Shown here: positions 7,831 through 17,406 of the stretch, piece by piece
Layout of the letters: each line of letters starts with the position of its first letter
Numbering within the stretch: the first letter of the stretch is position 1
From: CAZTAO01 sp964611645
Lineage (GTDB): Bacteria; Armatimonadota; UBA5829
Length of the DNA stretch: 64,000 nucleotides
NCBI GenBank assembly: GCA_964611645.1
Contig: CAZTAO010000002.1
Span: forward strand, 62,001 to 126,000
Direction of reading: 5' to 3'
The notes under the pieces: generated by a model
Databases searched by the model: none
What the model was told of the DNA's origin: nothing
Seen by the model: the letters and a program-made list of their open reading frames with translations, nothing else
Position numbers and translations under genes: made by a program

Positions 7831-8913
7831 ATGTCAGAACAATTCTACTCAATGAATGTCGGCCCGGACTGGCGGGCGTTTATGGACTGCGTAATGCGCA
7901 AGGGGACTCCAAAGCGGGTTCATCTTGTTGAACTGTTTCTCGACCCCGAGACCGAGGACGCGGTCTGCGAGCGGTTCGGGCTGTTGGATGCGGCGGAGCG
8001 TGGAAGGCCGTTCTTTGAAGAGAAGAGGAACCTGGCCTGTCAACGGTTCCTGGGCTACGACTACGTGCGAAGCGCATTCCGTGTAGAACTGCCGAGACCA
8101 ATCCTGTTCACCGAGGACACGGCTGGCCGAGTAGGGGGAAGAGGCTATATCGACGAACACAGTGGCCCAATCACCACCTGGCAAGACTTTGAAGAGTATC
8201 CGTGGCCAAGCGTGGATGATATCCCCAGCAGTTCCCTGGAATGGTACCAGGAGAACTTGCCGGAGGACATGTGTATCGTTGCGGGCGGGGGGCTTTCGCA
8301 CTTCTACGAATGGCTCAACTATCTGATGGGATATGAGACTCTTTGCTACGCTCTGGTAGACGACAGAGAACTTGTTCGCGCTATTTGCGACAAGGCGCTG
8401 GAGATCAACATCAAGGTGATAAACCGGATGCTGCAGTATGACAGAGTGAAGGCAACCTGGGGAAGCGATGATATGGGTTTCCGCTCCGGCACTCTGCTCA
8501 GCCCGGCGGATATGCGGGAGTTCATCCTGCCAGGGCACAAAAAGATGTCCGAGATGTCGCATGCGGCAGGACGACCCTATTTCCTCCACTCCTGCGGCAA
8601 GTTGTCCGAGATAATGGAAGACCTGATCGAGGATGTCCGAATAGACGCCAAGCACTCCTTTGAAGACACCATCGAGGATGTGGCCGACGCGAAGAAACGC
8701 TACGGCGACAGGATCGCAGTACTGGGCGGGATAGACCTCGACTTTTTGTGCAGGGCTACCGAGGAGCAGATCAGGGCCAGGGTCCGCAAGACTTTGGATC
8801 AGTGCCTGCCCGGCGGCGGTTACTGCCTCGGAACCGGAAACAGCGTGGCAAACTATGTTCCGCTGGACAACTATCTGGCTATGGTACACGAGGGGCGCAA
8901 GTATGCGGTCTAG
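7831..8913 (+). CDS. Uroporphyrinogen-III decarboxylase-like protein (first of three)
   Basis: 360 residues with the UroD/MtaA TIM-barrel pattern. HSCGKLSEIMEDLIE around 247-261 supplies the HxCG metal-ligand motif typical of corrinoid/thiol methyltransferases of this superfamily, and VLGGIDLDFL follows about 40 residues later. The N-terminus RVHLVELFLDPE lacks the arginine-rich segment of true HemE, so haem synthesis is unlikely. Related proteins cluster with sugar and amino-acid catabolic genes and have no proven reaction; methyl transfer is one idea. It starts an operon; the next gene begins 11 bases inside its 3' end. Confidence 0.8.
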   Translation: MSEQFYSMNVGPDWRAFMDCVMRKGTPKRVHLVELFLDPETEDAVCERFGLLDAAERGRPFFEEKRNLACQRFLGYDYVRSAFRVELPRPILFTEDTAGRVGGRGYIDEHSGPITTWQDFEEYPWPSVDDIPSSSLEWYQENLPEDMCIVAGGGLSHFYEWLNYLMGYETLCYALVDDRELVRAICDKALEINIKVINRMLQYDRVKATWGSDDMGFRSGTLLSPADMREFILPGHKKMSEMSHAAGRPYFLHSCGKLSEIMEDLIEDVRIDAKHSFEDTIEDVADAKKRYGDRIAVLGGIDLDFLCRATEEQIRARVRKTLDQCLPGGGYCLGTGNSVANYVPLDNYLAMVHEGRKYAV

Positions 8914-10459
8914 GAGTCGGATTCTCGCCTGCATGGTAGCAGCGGGGTGCCTGCTGGCTACCATGTGGGGTATATCATACGCTGAACCCGCGAGCATTGT
9001 TAAGATGCCGGTGAACAACCGCATCTGGGAGGTATATGAAACCAACCCTCTGACTGCGGTGAGCGAGGGGCAGGTTGCGCGGGTGTGGGTCTCGCCCAAC
9101 GGGGCGAGCATCGCGTATGTCACAGTCACCCCGGAGGCAAGCCGTCTCTGCGTCAAGAGCGCCGCAGGTGGTAAGGCCAGCGTGATCGCCGTTGCCGGAA
9201 GAGACCCTGGCGCGACAAACCGCCCGGATGGCGCGAAGAAGACCCGTTGGGACCTCGATCAACTGAACCTGGTATGGTCCGCCGACAGCAGGCTGGTGGC
9301 GTTCCCGGTGTTCGACGATGAGCCTGTGGGAGAGTCAGCTCGCACCAAGGACTGGACGTGGATAGTCACATTCACAGCTTCCGGTGAGCAGAAGTCTTCG
9401 TTCCCGCTTCCGAGAGCGCTGGAACTGGTCGGCGACATCCGCTGGAGCCAGGACGTGCGCAAGATCGCAATGGTGGTCAAGCCGCACACGAGTTCCGCGT
9501 TGCGAGTTTCGAGTTCTGAGTCCAAAGACGTCAACCCAGTGACTTCGTCTATCTTCCTGCTGGACCTCTTCGCGGGGTCGGCCCAGCCTATCTACACGGA
9601 GCAGGGGTCGATCATCAGCCTGGTGGGCTGGAGCAAAGGCGGGAAAGCCCTCCAGTTCACCTCGCCGGTTGCGAATGGCGACATCCAGTTGCAGGAACTG
9701 GACCTGGCCTCAGGCAAAGCCACCCCGATTGACCACAGGCAGGCTGCAGAGATTGTGACCCAGGACTGGGACTACCGCCTGATCACAGCAGCAACCGGCC
9801 TCGTGCTGGAGAACAGGCAGAATTCAAAGCGCTTCGCTGTCTGCCGGGACGCTTCGGCGCGATTCATTGGCTGGACGCCCAACGGTCTGGCTGTGCTTTC
9901 GCGAGCGGGTGAACTTGCGGATGACACCGCCGAGAGAAGAAACATTATGACATCGCTCTGGCTCTCCCGGCCATTGCAGATGGGCGTCAACAGCATGTGC
10001 CTCGCTCTGGACTACGATGCGGCCGTCACTCCGACGTTTTCCAAGGACTGCTCGGTTGCGGGTTTTGTTAGTGGTGGGCGGCTCTGGGCTGTGAGAATCA
10101 ACCGCCGCGACGCCTCTCTGGATGAGAAAGCCGCCTACAGGATGGTCTTGAACAGCCAGGAAGAGAAGACAGTGGCTTTGACCAGGGCAGCCGAGATCGC
10201 CAAAGCCCTTAGCGCCTACATGGGTGCGAACGAGGGCAGGTTTCCCGGAAAGGACACCGTGGCAGCCGACTTGAAGCCATATCTGCGCGACCCTCAGGCG
10301 TTCAACAAACCCGGCAGCCTTCAGCGAGCGTTCAACTACAACCCTCCGGACACTCCCGCTCTCACCGGCAGGACAATGGACATCGGCAGCTTCGACCCGG
10401 GCGGCTCCTGGCGGATCATAATCTCATCCGATAGCAAGACCAGGATGGAGGGTCGATAG
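8903..10459 (+). CDS. Exported beta-propeller-like protein
   Basis: 518 residues from an ATG overlapping the preceding stop, following a GAGGGGCGC ribosome-binding tract. The N-terminus RSRSRILACMVAAGCLLATM is a signal peptide, probably cleaved near YAEP. The body has repeated segments of the kind VWVSPNGASIAYV, LVWSADSRLVAFPV and DIRWSQDVRKIAMV, which resemble TolB/WD40-like propeller blades. The last 95 residues (LTRAAEIAKALSAYMGANEGRFP onward) look like a helix followed by a small domain such as those near pilin-type proteins. It is an extracytoplasmic protein of unknown role, translationally coupled to the UroD-like gene and ahead of the glycosidase. Confidence 0.7.
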   Translation: MRSRSRILACMVAAGCLLATMWGISYAEPASIVKMPVNNRIWEVYETNPLTAVSEGQVARVWVSPNGASIAYVTVTPEASRLCVKSAAGGKASVIAVAGRDPGATNRPDGAKKTRWDLDQLNLVWSADSRLVAFPVFDDEPVGESARTKDWTWIVTFTASGEQKSSFPLPRALELVGDIRWSQDVRKIAMVVKPHTSSALRVSSSESKDVNPVTSSIFLLDLFAGSAQPIYTEQGSIISLVGWSKGGKALQFTSPVANGDIQLQELDLASGKATPIDHRQAAEIVTQDWDYRLITAATGLVLENRQNSKRFAVCRDASARFIGWTPNGLAVLSRAGELADDTAERRNIMTSLWLSRPLQMGVNSMCLALDYDAAVTPTFSKDCSVAGFVSGGRLWAVRINRRDASLDEKAAYRMVLNSQEEKTVALTRAAEIAKALSAYMGANEGRFPGKDTVAADLKPYLRDPQAFNKPGSLQRAFNYNPPDTPALTGRTMDIGSFDPGGSWRIIISSDSKTRMEGR

Positions 10460-10493
10460 TGTCGACTACGGGTGAGAGCAAGGAAAACGAGAC

Positions 10494-11843
10494 ATGCCAT
10501 ACAAAGTAGCCATGATCGGCGCGGGGTCGGTGGGATTCTCCATCGCCATCGCGCGCGAGCTTCTGCGGTCCGAGTTGCTCTCGGACTGCGAGTTTGTGCT
10601 TATGGATATAGACGCCGAACGAGTGGCCGAGTCCGAGGCCCGGATCAAGGCTCTGGCGAAGCAGGCGGATACGGCGATAGAGGTATCATCCACTACGGAC
10701 CGCCGCGCAGCGCTGGACGGAGCCGATTTCGTGGTGACATCGTTCGCCCCCAAGCGCTACCCATTCTGGCGCAAGGACATCGAGATCGCCGCAAGACACG
10801 GTGTGGAGCTTTTCCAAGGGGAAAATGGGGGGCCGGCAGGGCAGATCCACGCTCTTCGCAACATCAGGATTATGCAGGAGATTGTCGCGGACATCGCCAA
10901 GCTCTGCCCAGACACCTGGGTGATGAACTTCACCAACCCGATGTCGATGCTGTGCACCTACCTTTACAAGCACACGCCGGTCAACGCGGTCGGCTTCTGC
11001 CACCAGGTGCACGGGAGCATTGGAGTCGTGTCCGAGATGCTGGGAATGGAGCCAGGCGACTTGCAGATAGTATCAGCCGGCATCAATCACATGAACTTCC
11101 TGCTGGATATTCGAAGGCAGGGCGCGTCGCGGAGCTACATGCCGGAGTTCATCGAGGGTGTGCGCAAGAGCCAGTATTGGCAGAAGATCCACGAGTACAT
11201 ACCCGAACAGGCCTTCACGCTGGAGTTCCTCAATACGTTTGGAGTATACCCGGTGGGCTATGATGGCCACATTTGCGAGTATGTGCCGTTCTTCTACTCC
11301 AAAGCCCAGTGGGAAGAGTTGGGATACAAGTCGTGCGTAGAGAGCCTGCTTGAGTTGGAGGAGTTCCGGGGAGAGGCAGCGGCTACCGGAACGGTGGACG
11401 ACGTGGAGGTAGACCGAATCCTGGGCCAGGGCAAGTTCCCTTTCCCAAAAGACCCGGCTGGAGACTACTACCGCGAGTCGCCTGTTGAGGTGATGGAAGC
11501 CTTGCTCACCAACAAACCGCTATACCTGGACGCGATGGTTATCCTCAACAACGGCTGCGTCTCCAATCTGCCGGACGATGCCGTTGTGGACATTCCGGCA
11601 GTGGTGGTCGGTGGCAAGCCGAGGGGGATCGCGGTGGGCGCGCTGCCGACCGTGGTCGCAGAGCTTTGCAGACGGCAAATTGTGATCCACGACCTGGTAG
11701 CGCAGGCCGCAGTTGAGCACAGCCGCCAAAAGCTGCTGGAAGCGATGTGCCTGGACCCGTTCGTGAGGAATCTGAAGTCGGCGCGGGAGTTGGTCGAGGA
11801 TTATGTGAGTGAGTATGCCGGCTACCTGCCGGAACTGCATTGA
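10494..11843 (+). CDS. GH4 family glycosidase, alpha-galactosidase-like
   Basis: 449 residues. The Rossmann fold opens with MIGAGSVGFS (NAD binding, 7-16). NFTNPM at 145-150, Cys169 in GFCHQVHG and His199 in GINHMNF form the Mn2+ and substrate site of family GH4, which uses NAD+ and a metal to cleave glycosides by oxidation-elimination. The pattern is closest to MelA-type alpha-galactosidases and alpha-glucuronidases rather than to 6-phospho-glycosidases, but exact specificity cannot be read. It is cytoplasmic, 35 bases after the propeller gene and 18 before the next, so part of the same operon; an imported oligosaccharide is the probable substrate. Confidence 0.9.
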   Translation: MPYKVAMIGAGSVGFSIAIARELLRSELLSDCEFVLMDIDAERVAESEARIKALAKQADTAIEVSSTTDRRAALDGADFVVTSFAPKRYPFWRKDIEIAARHGVELFQGENGGPAGQIHALRNIRIMQEIVADIAKLCPDTWVMNFTNPMSMLCTYLYKHTPVNAVGFCHQVHGSIGVVSEMLGMEPGDLQIVSAGINHMNFLLDIRRQGASRSYMPEFIEGVRKSQYWQKIHEYIPEQAFTLEFLNTFGVYPVGYDGHICEYVPFFYSKAQWEELGYKSCVESLLELEEFRGEAAATGTVDDVEVDRILGQGKFPFPKDPAGDYYRESPVEVMEALLTNKPLYLDAMVILNNGCVSNLPDDAVVDIPAVVVGGKPRGIAVGALPTVVAELCRRQIVIHDLVAQAAVEHSRQKLLEAMCLDPFVRNLKSARELVEDYVSEYAGYLPELH

Positions 11844-11861
11844 GAGAGGAAGAACAGCAAG

Positions 11862-12839
11862 ATGGAACTGGTGTATCTGAGCAGAAAAGACGTTGAAGAC
11901 CTCGGAATGAGCATGGCGGAAGTAATCGAAGCCGTGGACAATGGATTTCGGCTGAAGGGGCTCGGCAAGACCGAGATGCCGCCTAAGCCCGGCATCCACC
12001 CGCGCCAGGATGCATTCATACACGCGATGCCGGCATACGTACAGGAAGTCGAAGCTGCGGGGCTGAAGTGGGTCAGCGGGTACCCGTCCAACCCGGCAAA
12101 GGGCCTGCCATACATCACCGGGCTGCTTGTGCTTAATGACCCGGACACCGGGATACCGATCGCAGTGATGGACTGCGGGTGGGTAACAGCGATGCGCACC
12201 GGAGCCAGCGCGGGAATCTCCGCCAAGTATCTGGCTAGGCCGGACAGCAGCGTGGCCGCGATAATCGGGTGCGGGGTCCAGGCGAGAACGAGCCTGATGG
12301 CTCTGGTGGAAGTCCTGCCGAAGCTGTCCGGAGTCGCCTGTTACGACCTTTTCCCGGCGTCTACCGACAAATTCATCCAGGATATGTCCGCAATGTTCCC
12401 AAAACTGGAGTTCGTTGCCTATGATACCCCAGGGGGTACAATACCCGATGCGGACGTTGTAGTGACCGCAATACCCATTGTCGACGAGCCAGAACCACTT
12501 CTGGATGCCGACGCCCTCAAACCGGGCGGTCTGGCGGTGTCTTTGGACTACGACGCGGCCTGGACAAGCGCTGCGATTAACCAATGTGACAAGTATTGCT
12601 CCGATGATATCGGCCAGATGGTCTATACGAAAGGCCAGGGCACTCATTTCAGGGGTATACCCCAGCAGGTATATGCAGACCTGGGTGAACTCGCGGCAGG
12701 CCTGAAGCAGGGCAGGACAAATGCCACGGAACGGATATTCTCAATGAATATGGGAATTGCGGTGGACGACATGGTCACGGCCAGAGTTCTGTATCAGAGA
12801 GCTCTGGAAACCGGCAAAGGCGCCAGACTGCCGCTGTAG
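11862..12839 (+). CDS. Ornithine cyclodeaminase/mu-crystallin family protein
   Basis: 325 residues. GLKWVSGYPSNP (Lys69), TAMRTGASAG (Arg112) and the NAD-binding loop IIGCGVQARTSL (GCGVQA at 136-141) are the family signatures. Members include ornithine cyclodeaminase, alanine dehydrogenase and delta1-pyrroline-2-carboxylate reductase. Because a proline racemase/epimerase-type gene follows 46 bases later, the reductase of hydroxyproline catabolism (LhpI-like) is an attractive reading, but that is inference from context. A ketimine reductase for another amino acid is equally possible. Confidence 0.85.
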   Translation: MELVYLSRKDVEDLGMSMAEVIEAVDNGFRLKGLGKTEMPPKPGIHPRQDAFIHAMPAYVQEVEAAGLKWVSGYPSNPAKGLPYITGLLVLNDPDTGIPIAVMDCGWVTAMRTGASAGISAKYLARPDSSVAAIIGCGVQARTSLMALVEVLPKLSGVACYDLFPASTDKFIQDMSAMFPKLEFVAYDTPGGTIPDADVVVTAIPIVDEPEPLLDADALKPGGLAVSLDYDAAWTSAAINQCDKYCSDDIGQMVYTKGQGTHFRGIPQQVYADLGELAAGLKQGRTNATERIFSMNMGIAVDDMVTARVLYQRALETGKGARLPL

Positions 12840-12885
12840 GCGCGAGTCTGGCGTCCACATCTACCCCCACTGGATTGGAGCATCA

Positions 12886-13899
12886 ATGAACCTCAAGCAT
12901 ATTATCAGCGTGGTCGATTCGCATACGGCTGGTGAACCTACCAGGATCATTGTGGATGGTTTTCCGCAGGTCAAGGGCAGCAATATGGCCGAGCGGATGG
13001 AATACCTGAGGACTGACATGGACTGGCTGCGGAAGTCCCTGATGAGGGAGCCGCGAGGACACCGCGACATGTTCGGCGGTATCCTTGTGCCGCCTTTTGA
13101 CCCCACCGCCGATGCCGCTGTCATCTATATGGATGGCGGGCTATACTACAATATGTGCGGTCACGCCTCTCTGGGCATCTGCGCCATGCTGGTTGAGACC
13201 GGCAGAGTCGCTCCAACGCCTCCTCTCACAACCATCCGCCTGGAAACCCCGGTGGGTATGGTGGAAGGCACAGTTTCTACGGCGGCCGATGGCGGCATCG
13301 AGGGAGTCAGCCTGGTGGATGTGCCATCATTTGCCTGGGCTGTCGACCGGATCATCAACTTTCCCGGCTGCGGGAAGGTGAGGGTGGATATCGGCTTCGG
13401 CGGGAACTTCTTCGTAATTGCCGAGGCTGCTGATCTGGGTCTTGAGAGCATTGACCCCGAACACACCACCGAGCTTATCCGGGCCGGGATTGCGCTGCGA
13501 GAAGCCGCGAACGAACAGATACCCGTCCAGCACCCGACCAGGAAGCATATCACCACCATAGACATCTGCATGCTCACCGCCCCACCCTCCGGAGACCACG
13601 CGGACGCCCGCAACATAGTCATCCTCGGCGAAGCCCAGGCGGACAGGTCTCCGTGTGGGACCGGGACCTGCGCGCGGATGGCAGTTATGCACCGAAAAGG
13701 GCAGCTTGCGGTCGGCCAGCCTTTCAGGCACGAAAGCTCGATCCGTTCGGTGTTTCTGGGAGAGATAGTGGGCGAGACCGAGATCGGTGGAATACCGGCG
13801 GTGGTGCCAAAGATAAGCTGCCGGCCGTTCCTGACAGGCTTCCACCAGTTCGTTATAGACCCCGAAGACCCCTTCGCCGAAGGGTTCAGTCTGGCGTGA
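12886..13899 (+). CDS. Proline racemase / 4-hydroxyproline 2-epimerase family protein
   Basis: 337 residues from an ATG with GGAG 5 bases upstream; the longer frame overlapping the previous gene has no signal. The two catalytic cysteines are present: Cys91 in NMCGHASLG and Cys257 in SPCGTGTCARM. Possession of both argues for racemase/epimerase chemistry rather than trans-3-hydroxyproline dehydratase, which replaces the second cysteine. It would interconvert L- and D-forms of proline, 4-hydroxyproline or a related imino acid in the cytoplasm. With the upstream cyclodeaminase-like reductase and the downstream FAD oxidoreductase it fits an imino-acid degradation module. Confidence 0.88.
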   Translation: MNLKHIISVVDSHTAGEPTRIIVDGFPQVKGSNMAERMEYLRTDMDWLRKSLMREPRGHRDMFGGILVPPFDPTADAAVIYMDGGLYYNMCGHASLGICAMLVETGRVAPTPPLTTIRLETPVGMVEGTVSTAADGGIEGVSLVDVPSFAWAVDRIINFPGCGKVRVDIGFGGNFFVIAEAADLGLESIDPEHTTELIRAGIALREAANEQIPVQHPTRKHITTIDICMLTAPPSGDHADARNIVILGEAQADRSPCGTGTCARMAVMHRKGQLAVGQPFRHESSIRSVFLGEIVGETEIGGIPAVVPKISCRPFLTGFHQFVIDPEDPFAEGFSLA

Positions 13900-14005
13900 G
13901 CGAGTCGTGAATAGCCGTTCCTTGAGCGGAGTGGAAAGGACCAACACAGGATCTGTTCCGCTTTTCGGGTCCGTGGGTATGATAGACAAGGCCAGGAGGT
14001 CAGCG

Positions 14006-15178
14006 ATGAAGCGATATAAGTATCTCATAGTCGGCGGTGGGATTGCCGCGAGTTCGGCGGTGAAGGGGATCAGGGGAGTCGACCCGGATGGCTCAATAGG
14101 TGTCATCGGCGCGGAGACACATCCCCCGTACAGGCGACCGTGGCTTTCAAAGAAGCTCTGGGCGGGCAAACCGTTGGAGCAGGTCTACTTCAAGATCGAG
14201 GGGGCCGACCTCCAACTGGGCCGCACCGTGGTCTCCATCGACCGTTCCGCCAAAACGGTAACCGACGACCGCGGCGAGACCTGGGGGTACGGGAAACTGC
14301 TGCTGGTCACCGGCGGCTCTCCCCGCAGGCTGCCGACATCGGTTGAGGGGATTATCTACTATCGTGACCTCGATGACTACCTCAACCTCCGCAAGCGAAC
14401 GGAGACGCTCGAGAGTTTCCTGGTCATAGGCGGGAGTTTCATAGGCTCGGAGGTCGCCGCAGCGCTTGCCATGGCAGGCAGAAAAGTGACGATGGTGTTC
14501 CCCGGCCCCGCCATCTGCGACCGAATATTCCCCGAAGACCTCGCGGCCTACGTCACCCAGTTCTACCGCGACAAGGGTGTGACTGTGCTCAATGATGACC
14601 TGACCGAGAGCTTCGAGGGCAAGCCGGGCGAGTATTCCGTTACCACCCGATCCGGCAAGACCATCCGGACGGAATGCATAATAGCCGGTCTGGGCATCAC
14701 CCCGAACGCCGAGCTGGCGCAGGCAGCCGGGCTGGAAGTGACCGACGGAGTGGTGGTAGACGAGCTGCTGCGGACCTCCGACCCGGACATCTACTGCGCC
14801 GGAGACATCGCCAACTTCAAGAGCGGTCTTCTGGGAACTCGCGCCCGCATCGAGCACGAGGACAACGCGCTCAAGATGGGTAGACAGGCTGGGGCCAACA
14901 TGGCCGGGGCGAGCCAGGCCTACACCTACCATCCATACTTCTACTCAGACATGTTCGAGCTGGGCTATGAGGCAATAGGCGCGCTGGATTCCAGGCTCGA
15001 TACATTCGCGGACTGGAAAGAGCCTTACAAAGAAGGTGTGATCTACTACCTGGAGAATAGCCGAGTGCGCGGAGCACTGCTGTGGAACGTGTGGGACAAA
15101 GTGGACGCCGCCCGAGAGCTGATCGCCCAACCAGGCCCATTCAAGCCTGATGATCTGGTGGGGAGGATTACGGGGTAG
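14006..15178 (+). CDS. FAD/NAD(P)-dependent oxidoreductase
   Basis: 390 residues from an ATG preceded by AGGAGG. LIVGGGIAASSAVKGI at 8-23 binds FAD, FLVIGGSFIGSEVAAALA near 140-157 binds NAD(P)H, and DIYCAGDIANF near 255 is the second FAD motif. The layout is that of ferredoxin/rubredoxin reductase-like and AIF-like flavoproteins; there is no CxxC redox pair of the thioredoxin reductase type. It may pass electrons from an imino-acid or sugar dehydrogenase, in line with its position 106 bases after the racemase gene, but its partner is unknown. Its last 11 bases overlap a small convergent gene. Confidence 0.85.
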   Translation: MKRYKYLIVGGGIAASSAVKGIRGVDPDGSIGVIGAETHPPYRRPWLSKKLWAGKPLEQVYFKIEGADLQLGRTVVSIDRSAKTVTDDRGETWGYGKLLLVTGGSPRRLPTSVEGIIYYRDLDDYLNLRKRTETLESFLVIGGSFIGSEVAAALAMAGRKVTMVFPGPAICDRIFPEDLAAYVTQFYRDKGVTVLNDDLTESFEGKPGEYSVTTRSGKTIRTECIIAGLGITPNAELAQAAGLEVTDGVVVDELLRTSDPDIYCAGDIANFKSGLLGTRARIEHEDNALKMGRQAGANMAGASQAYTYHPYFYSDMFELGYEAIGALDSRLDTFADWKEPYKEGVIYYLENSRVRGALLWNVWDKVDAARELIAQPGPFKPDDLVGRITG

Positions 15179-15353
15179 GTTTGGAGTTTAGGTAATTCCG
15201 CCTGAACTTGGCTTCCTCAAGGTCGATCTCTTCCTGTTTCCTCCTGAGGAACGCCTCGGTTCCGCCGCCGGGCAGCCCTGCAAGCAATCCCAGTGCACTC
15301 GTGCGTTCGGTTGGTTTCTCAACCGGTTCTTCTTTCTTGTGGGCTTTCGGCAT
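15168..15353 (-). CDS. Small charged protein of unknown function
   Basis: 61 residues, with a GAGGA ribosome-binding site 6 bases before the ATG, which is the main support. The sequence is Lys/Glu-rich at the N-terminus (AHKKEEPVEKPTERT), has a short hydrophobic Gly-rich middle (LGLLAGLPGGG) and ends in a charged helix (FLRRKQEEIDLEEAKFRRN). It is probably cytoplasmic. It overlaps the end of the oxidoreductase gene and is divergent from the EamA transporter. No family recognised. Confidence 0.5.
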   Translation of the reverse strand: MPKAHKKEEPVEKPTERTSALGLLAGLPGGGTEAFLRRKQEEIDLEEAKFRRNYLNSKPTP

Positions 15354-15552
15354 GTCTGTCCTCGGTAAACGGCTTTTGTCTTGACGCTGCTAGATACATT
15401 CTACCACATCATTCGTCGCCCCGCCCTCCCGTGACAGTAGCAACAATCTCCCTCCGGCGGGGTCTCTCTTCTCCCGGTTAGCAACTCCGGAGTCGGCTGT
15501 GTTATGCTATTGGCGTACTTGGTTCACGATTTTCGTATTTCGGAGACATAGT

Positions 15553-16431
15553 GTGACCCCGCAACTGATCGGCCTCGTTCTGTTTTCCACGGTAATGCAT
15601 GCAAGCTGGAACCTGCTCGCCCGCCGCGAGAGGTGCGAAGGTCTCTTTCTGAGCCGAATGCTGGTGATAATATCCATCGCCGGCTTCCTCCCTGTCCTCG
15701 TCTCCGAGATCATGGTCCGCTCGCTCACTCCGCTGGCCTGGGCCTGCGTTGTGGGGTCTGGTCTTTGCTGCGGTGTGTACTATTACTTTCTGGCAAAGTC
15801 CTACGAATCCTCCGACTTCACAGTTGTGTACCCTGTAGTCCGGTCATTGCCGGTGCTGCTGATAGCCTTCGGAGACGTGCTTCGAGGGAAGTTCCTGACC
15901 GGGCCCGGATGGGTGGGGATGGTTATTGTGGCTATGGGCTGCTTCCTGGCCCCTCTGCACTCTATCCGGGAGATCAGCCTGTCCAAGTATCTGAACAGGA
16001 CTACCCTGTGGTTGGTGATGGCTGCGCTTGGGACCGTGGGCTACAGCTTGCTGGACAAAGCTGCTGCAGAGGTAGTGAAGCAAGGTCCGGCTACCGCCGC
16101 CCGATATGCCTACGTTTTCTTCCTTGTGTCATACCTGACCTATGAGTCGGTGATCAGGCTGCGAAAGGATCCCCGGCAGCGTTCCGAGACACTCGGTTGG
16201 ATCATGCCCGCTTTGGGGTCCGTGTTTTGCTTCGGAGCTTACTGGCTGGTGCTGTGGGTATACCAGATGGCCGACAACGCCAGCTACGTCTATGCGTTCA
16301 GACAGTTCAGCATCCTGATCGGGGTTGCGCTCGGGTTCGTGATCTACAAGGAACGAGGCGTGCGCGTGCGAATGGCCGCTGCGGCGATGATTATCGCGGG
16401 GCTGGTTGTTATTGGTTTGTGGGGAAGGTAG
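15553..16431 (+). CDS. EamA/DMT family membrane transporter
   Basis: 292 residues from GTG, with GGAG 7 bases upstream; the longer frame from 15499 lacks one. About ten hydrophobic helices in two homologous halves, with a first-half signature of the kind HASWNLLARRE and a short cytoplasmic tail ending VVIGLWGR, fit the 10-TMS drug/metabolite transporter superfamily. Substrate is unknown; relatives export amino acids, sugars or drugs. It lies directly upstream of the metallophosphoesterase gene, 28 bases apart. Confidence 0.85.
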   Translation: MTPQLIGLVLFSTVMHASWNLLARRERCEGLFLSRMLVIISIAGFLPVLVSEIMVRSLTPLAWACVVGSGLCCGVYYYFLAKSYESSDFTVVYPVVRSLPVLLIAFGDVLRGKFLTGPGWVGMVIVAMGCFLAPLHSIREISLSKYLNRTTLWLVMAALGTVGYSLLDKAAAEVVKQGPATAARYAYVFFLVSYLTYESVIRLRKDPRQRSETLGWIMPALGSVFCFGAYWLVLWVYQMADNASYVYAFRQFSILIGVALGFVIYKERGVRVRMAAAAMIIAGLVVIGLWGR

Positions 16432-16459
16432 CGCCACCTGCCGCGTACAAGATAGAAGA

Positions 16460-17389
16460 ATGCAGCCAAACAAACAGCGCAGACCCCGGATAGATGCTGA
16501 CGGGACGGTCCGAATAATGGACCGCCGCGTAACCGCGCCCGTCTCATTCACCCAGATATCGGATGTCCACCTGTATCCCCCGCCTGACGACCGCGACTCC
16601 ATCAACGAAGCCTATCGCCAGATAAGCTGCAACGGCAGTCTTCGGGCGCTGGAGACCCCCTACAATACCCTGGTGGCCCAGCTTGCGGCAATGCTGGATG
16701 AGGTCAAGGCGCGGAGAGATGACTTCGTGCTCTGGACCGGCGATATCCTGGACACATACGACCCCGAGACCGCCTCTTTGGTAGTGGAGCTATGCCGGGA
16801 GCGCGGTCTGCCATGCTATTTCCAGATGGGCAACCACGATTGGGACTTCGGCTGGACCCCGGGCGACACGTCCACCAGGCTGCCCGCCACGATGTTCGAT
16901 ATTGAGATGCGGAATAAGCAGGCCCGGAAGATGATGATACAGGACTGGGGCATGCCGGGGCTTTATTACTCGTTCGAGCGCAGTGGCGTGAAGTTTATCA
17001 GCGCCGACACTATGCACCGGACTCTCAGGGACCCATCCGACGGCCCCATCAACCCGGCCAGCACATACGATCAGGCCCAGGCGGAATGGATTATCGACCA
17101 ACTCAAATGGGATGGGCCGATGGTTCTGTTCCAGCACGTGCCGTTCAACCCGACCACTCCGGATTACCAGGTTGAGCCGTGGAAGAGCTTCGTCTACGGC
17201 TGTGTGAACGAAGAGGACCCGATAACCCGGCGGGTTGCGGAGGCCGTGAAGACCTGCCCCAACCTGCTGGGGGTGTTCGTCGGGCATAAGCACCGCCGCG
17301 CCGAAGACCCGCTGGGCAGCACGTGGCAGTTCATGATCGGCCTGGCCGCTGAAGGCCAATCGCGGCGGGTGGTGATTGAGAGGGAGTAG
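16460..17389 (+). CDS. Calcineurin-like metallophosphoesterase
   Basis: 309 residues. The dimetal phosphoesterase motifs appear in order: FTQISDVHLY (DxH), LWTGDILD (GDxxD-like), MGNHDWDFG (GNHD), VLFQHVPFNP and VFVGHKHRR (GHxH-like). These bind two metal ions and hydrolyse phosphomonoesters, diesters or nucleotides. There is no signal peptide, so it is cytoplasmic. The ATG chosen has only a weak AGAAG upstream; a second ATG at 16517 is possible and would still keep all motifs. A terminator-like hairpin follows at 17437. Confidence 0.85.
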   Translation: MQPNKQRRPRIDADGTVRIMDRRVTAPVSFTQISDVHLYPPPDDRDSINEAYRQISCNGSLRALETPYNTLVAQLAAMLDEVKARRDDFVLWTGDILDTYDPETASLVVELCRERGLPCYFQMGNHDWDFGWTPGDTSTRLPATMFDIEMRNKQARKMMIQDWGMPGLYYSFERSGVKFISADTMHRTLRDPSDGPINPASTYDQAQAEWIIDQLKWDGPMVLFQHVPFNPTTPDYQVEPWKSFVYGCVNEEDPITRRVAEAVKTCPNLLGVFVGHKHRRAEDPLGSTWQFMIGLAAEGQSRRVVIERE

Positions 17390-17406
17390 ACTTCCGACGT
17401 TCATAC

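Noticed and set aside
7831..8913. Assignment as hemE
   Set aside because: The HxCG motif and lack of the arginine-rich N-terminal segment argue against true uroporphyrinogen decarboxylase.
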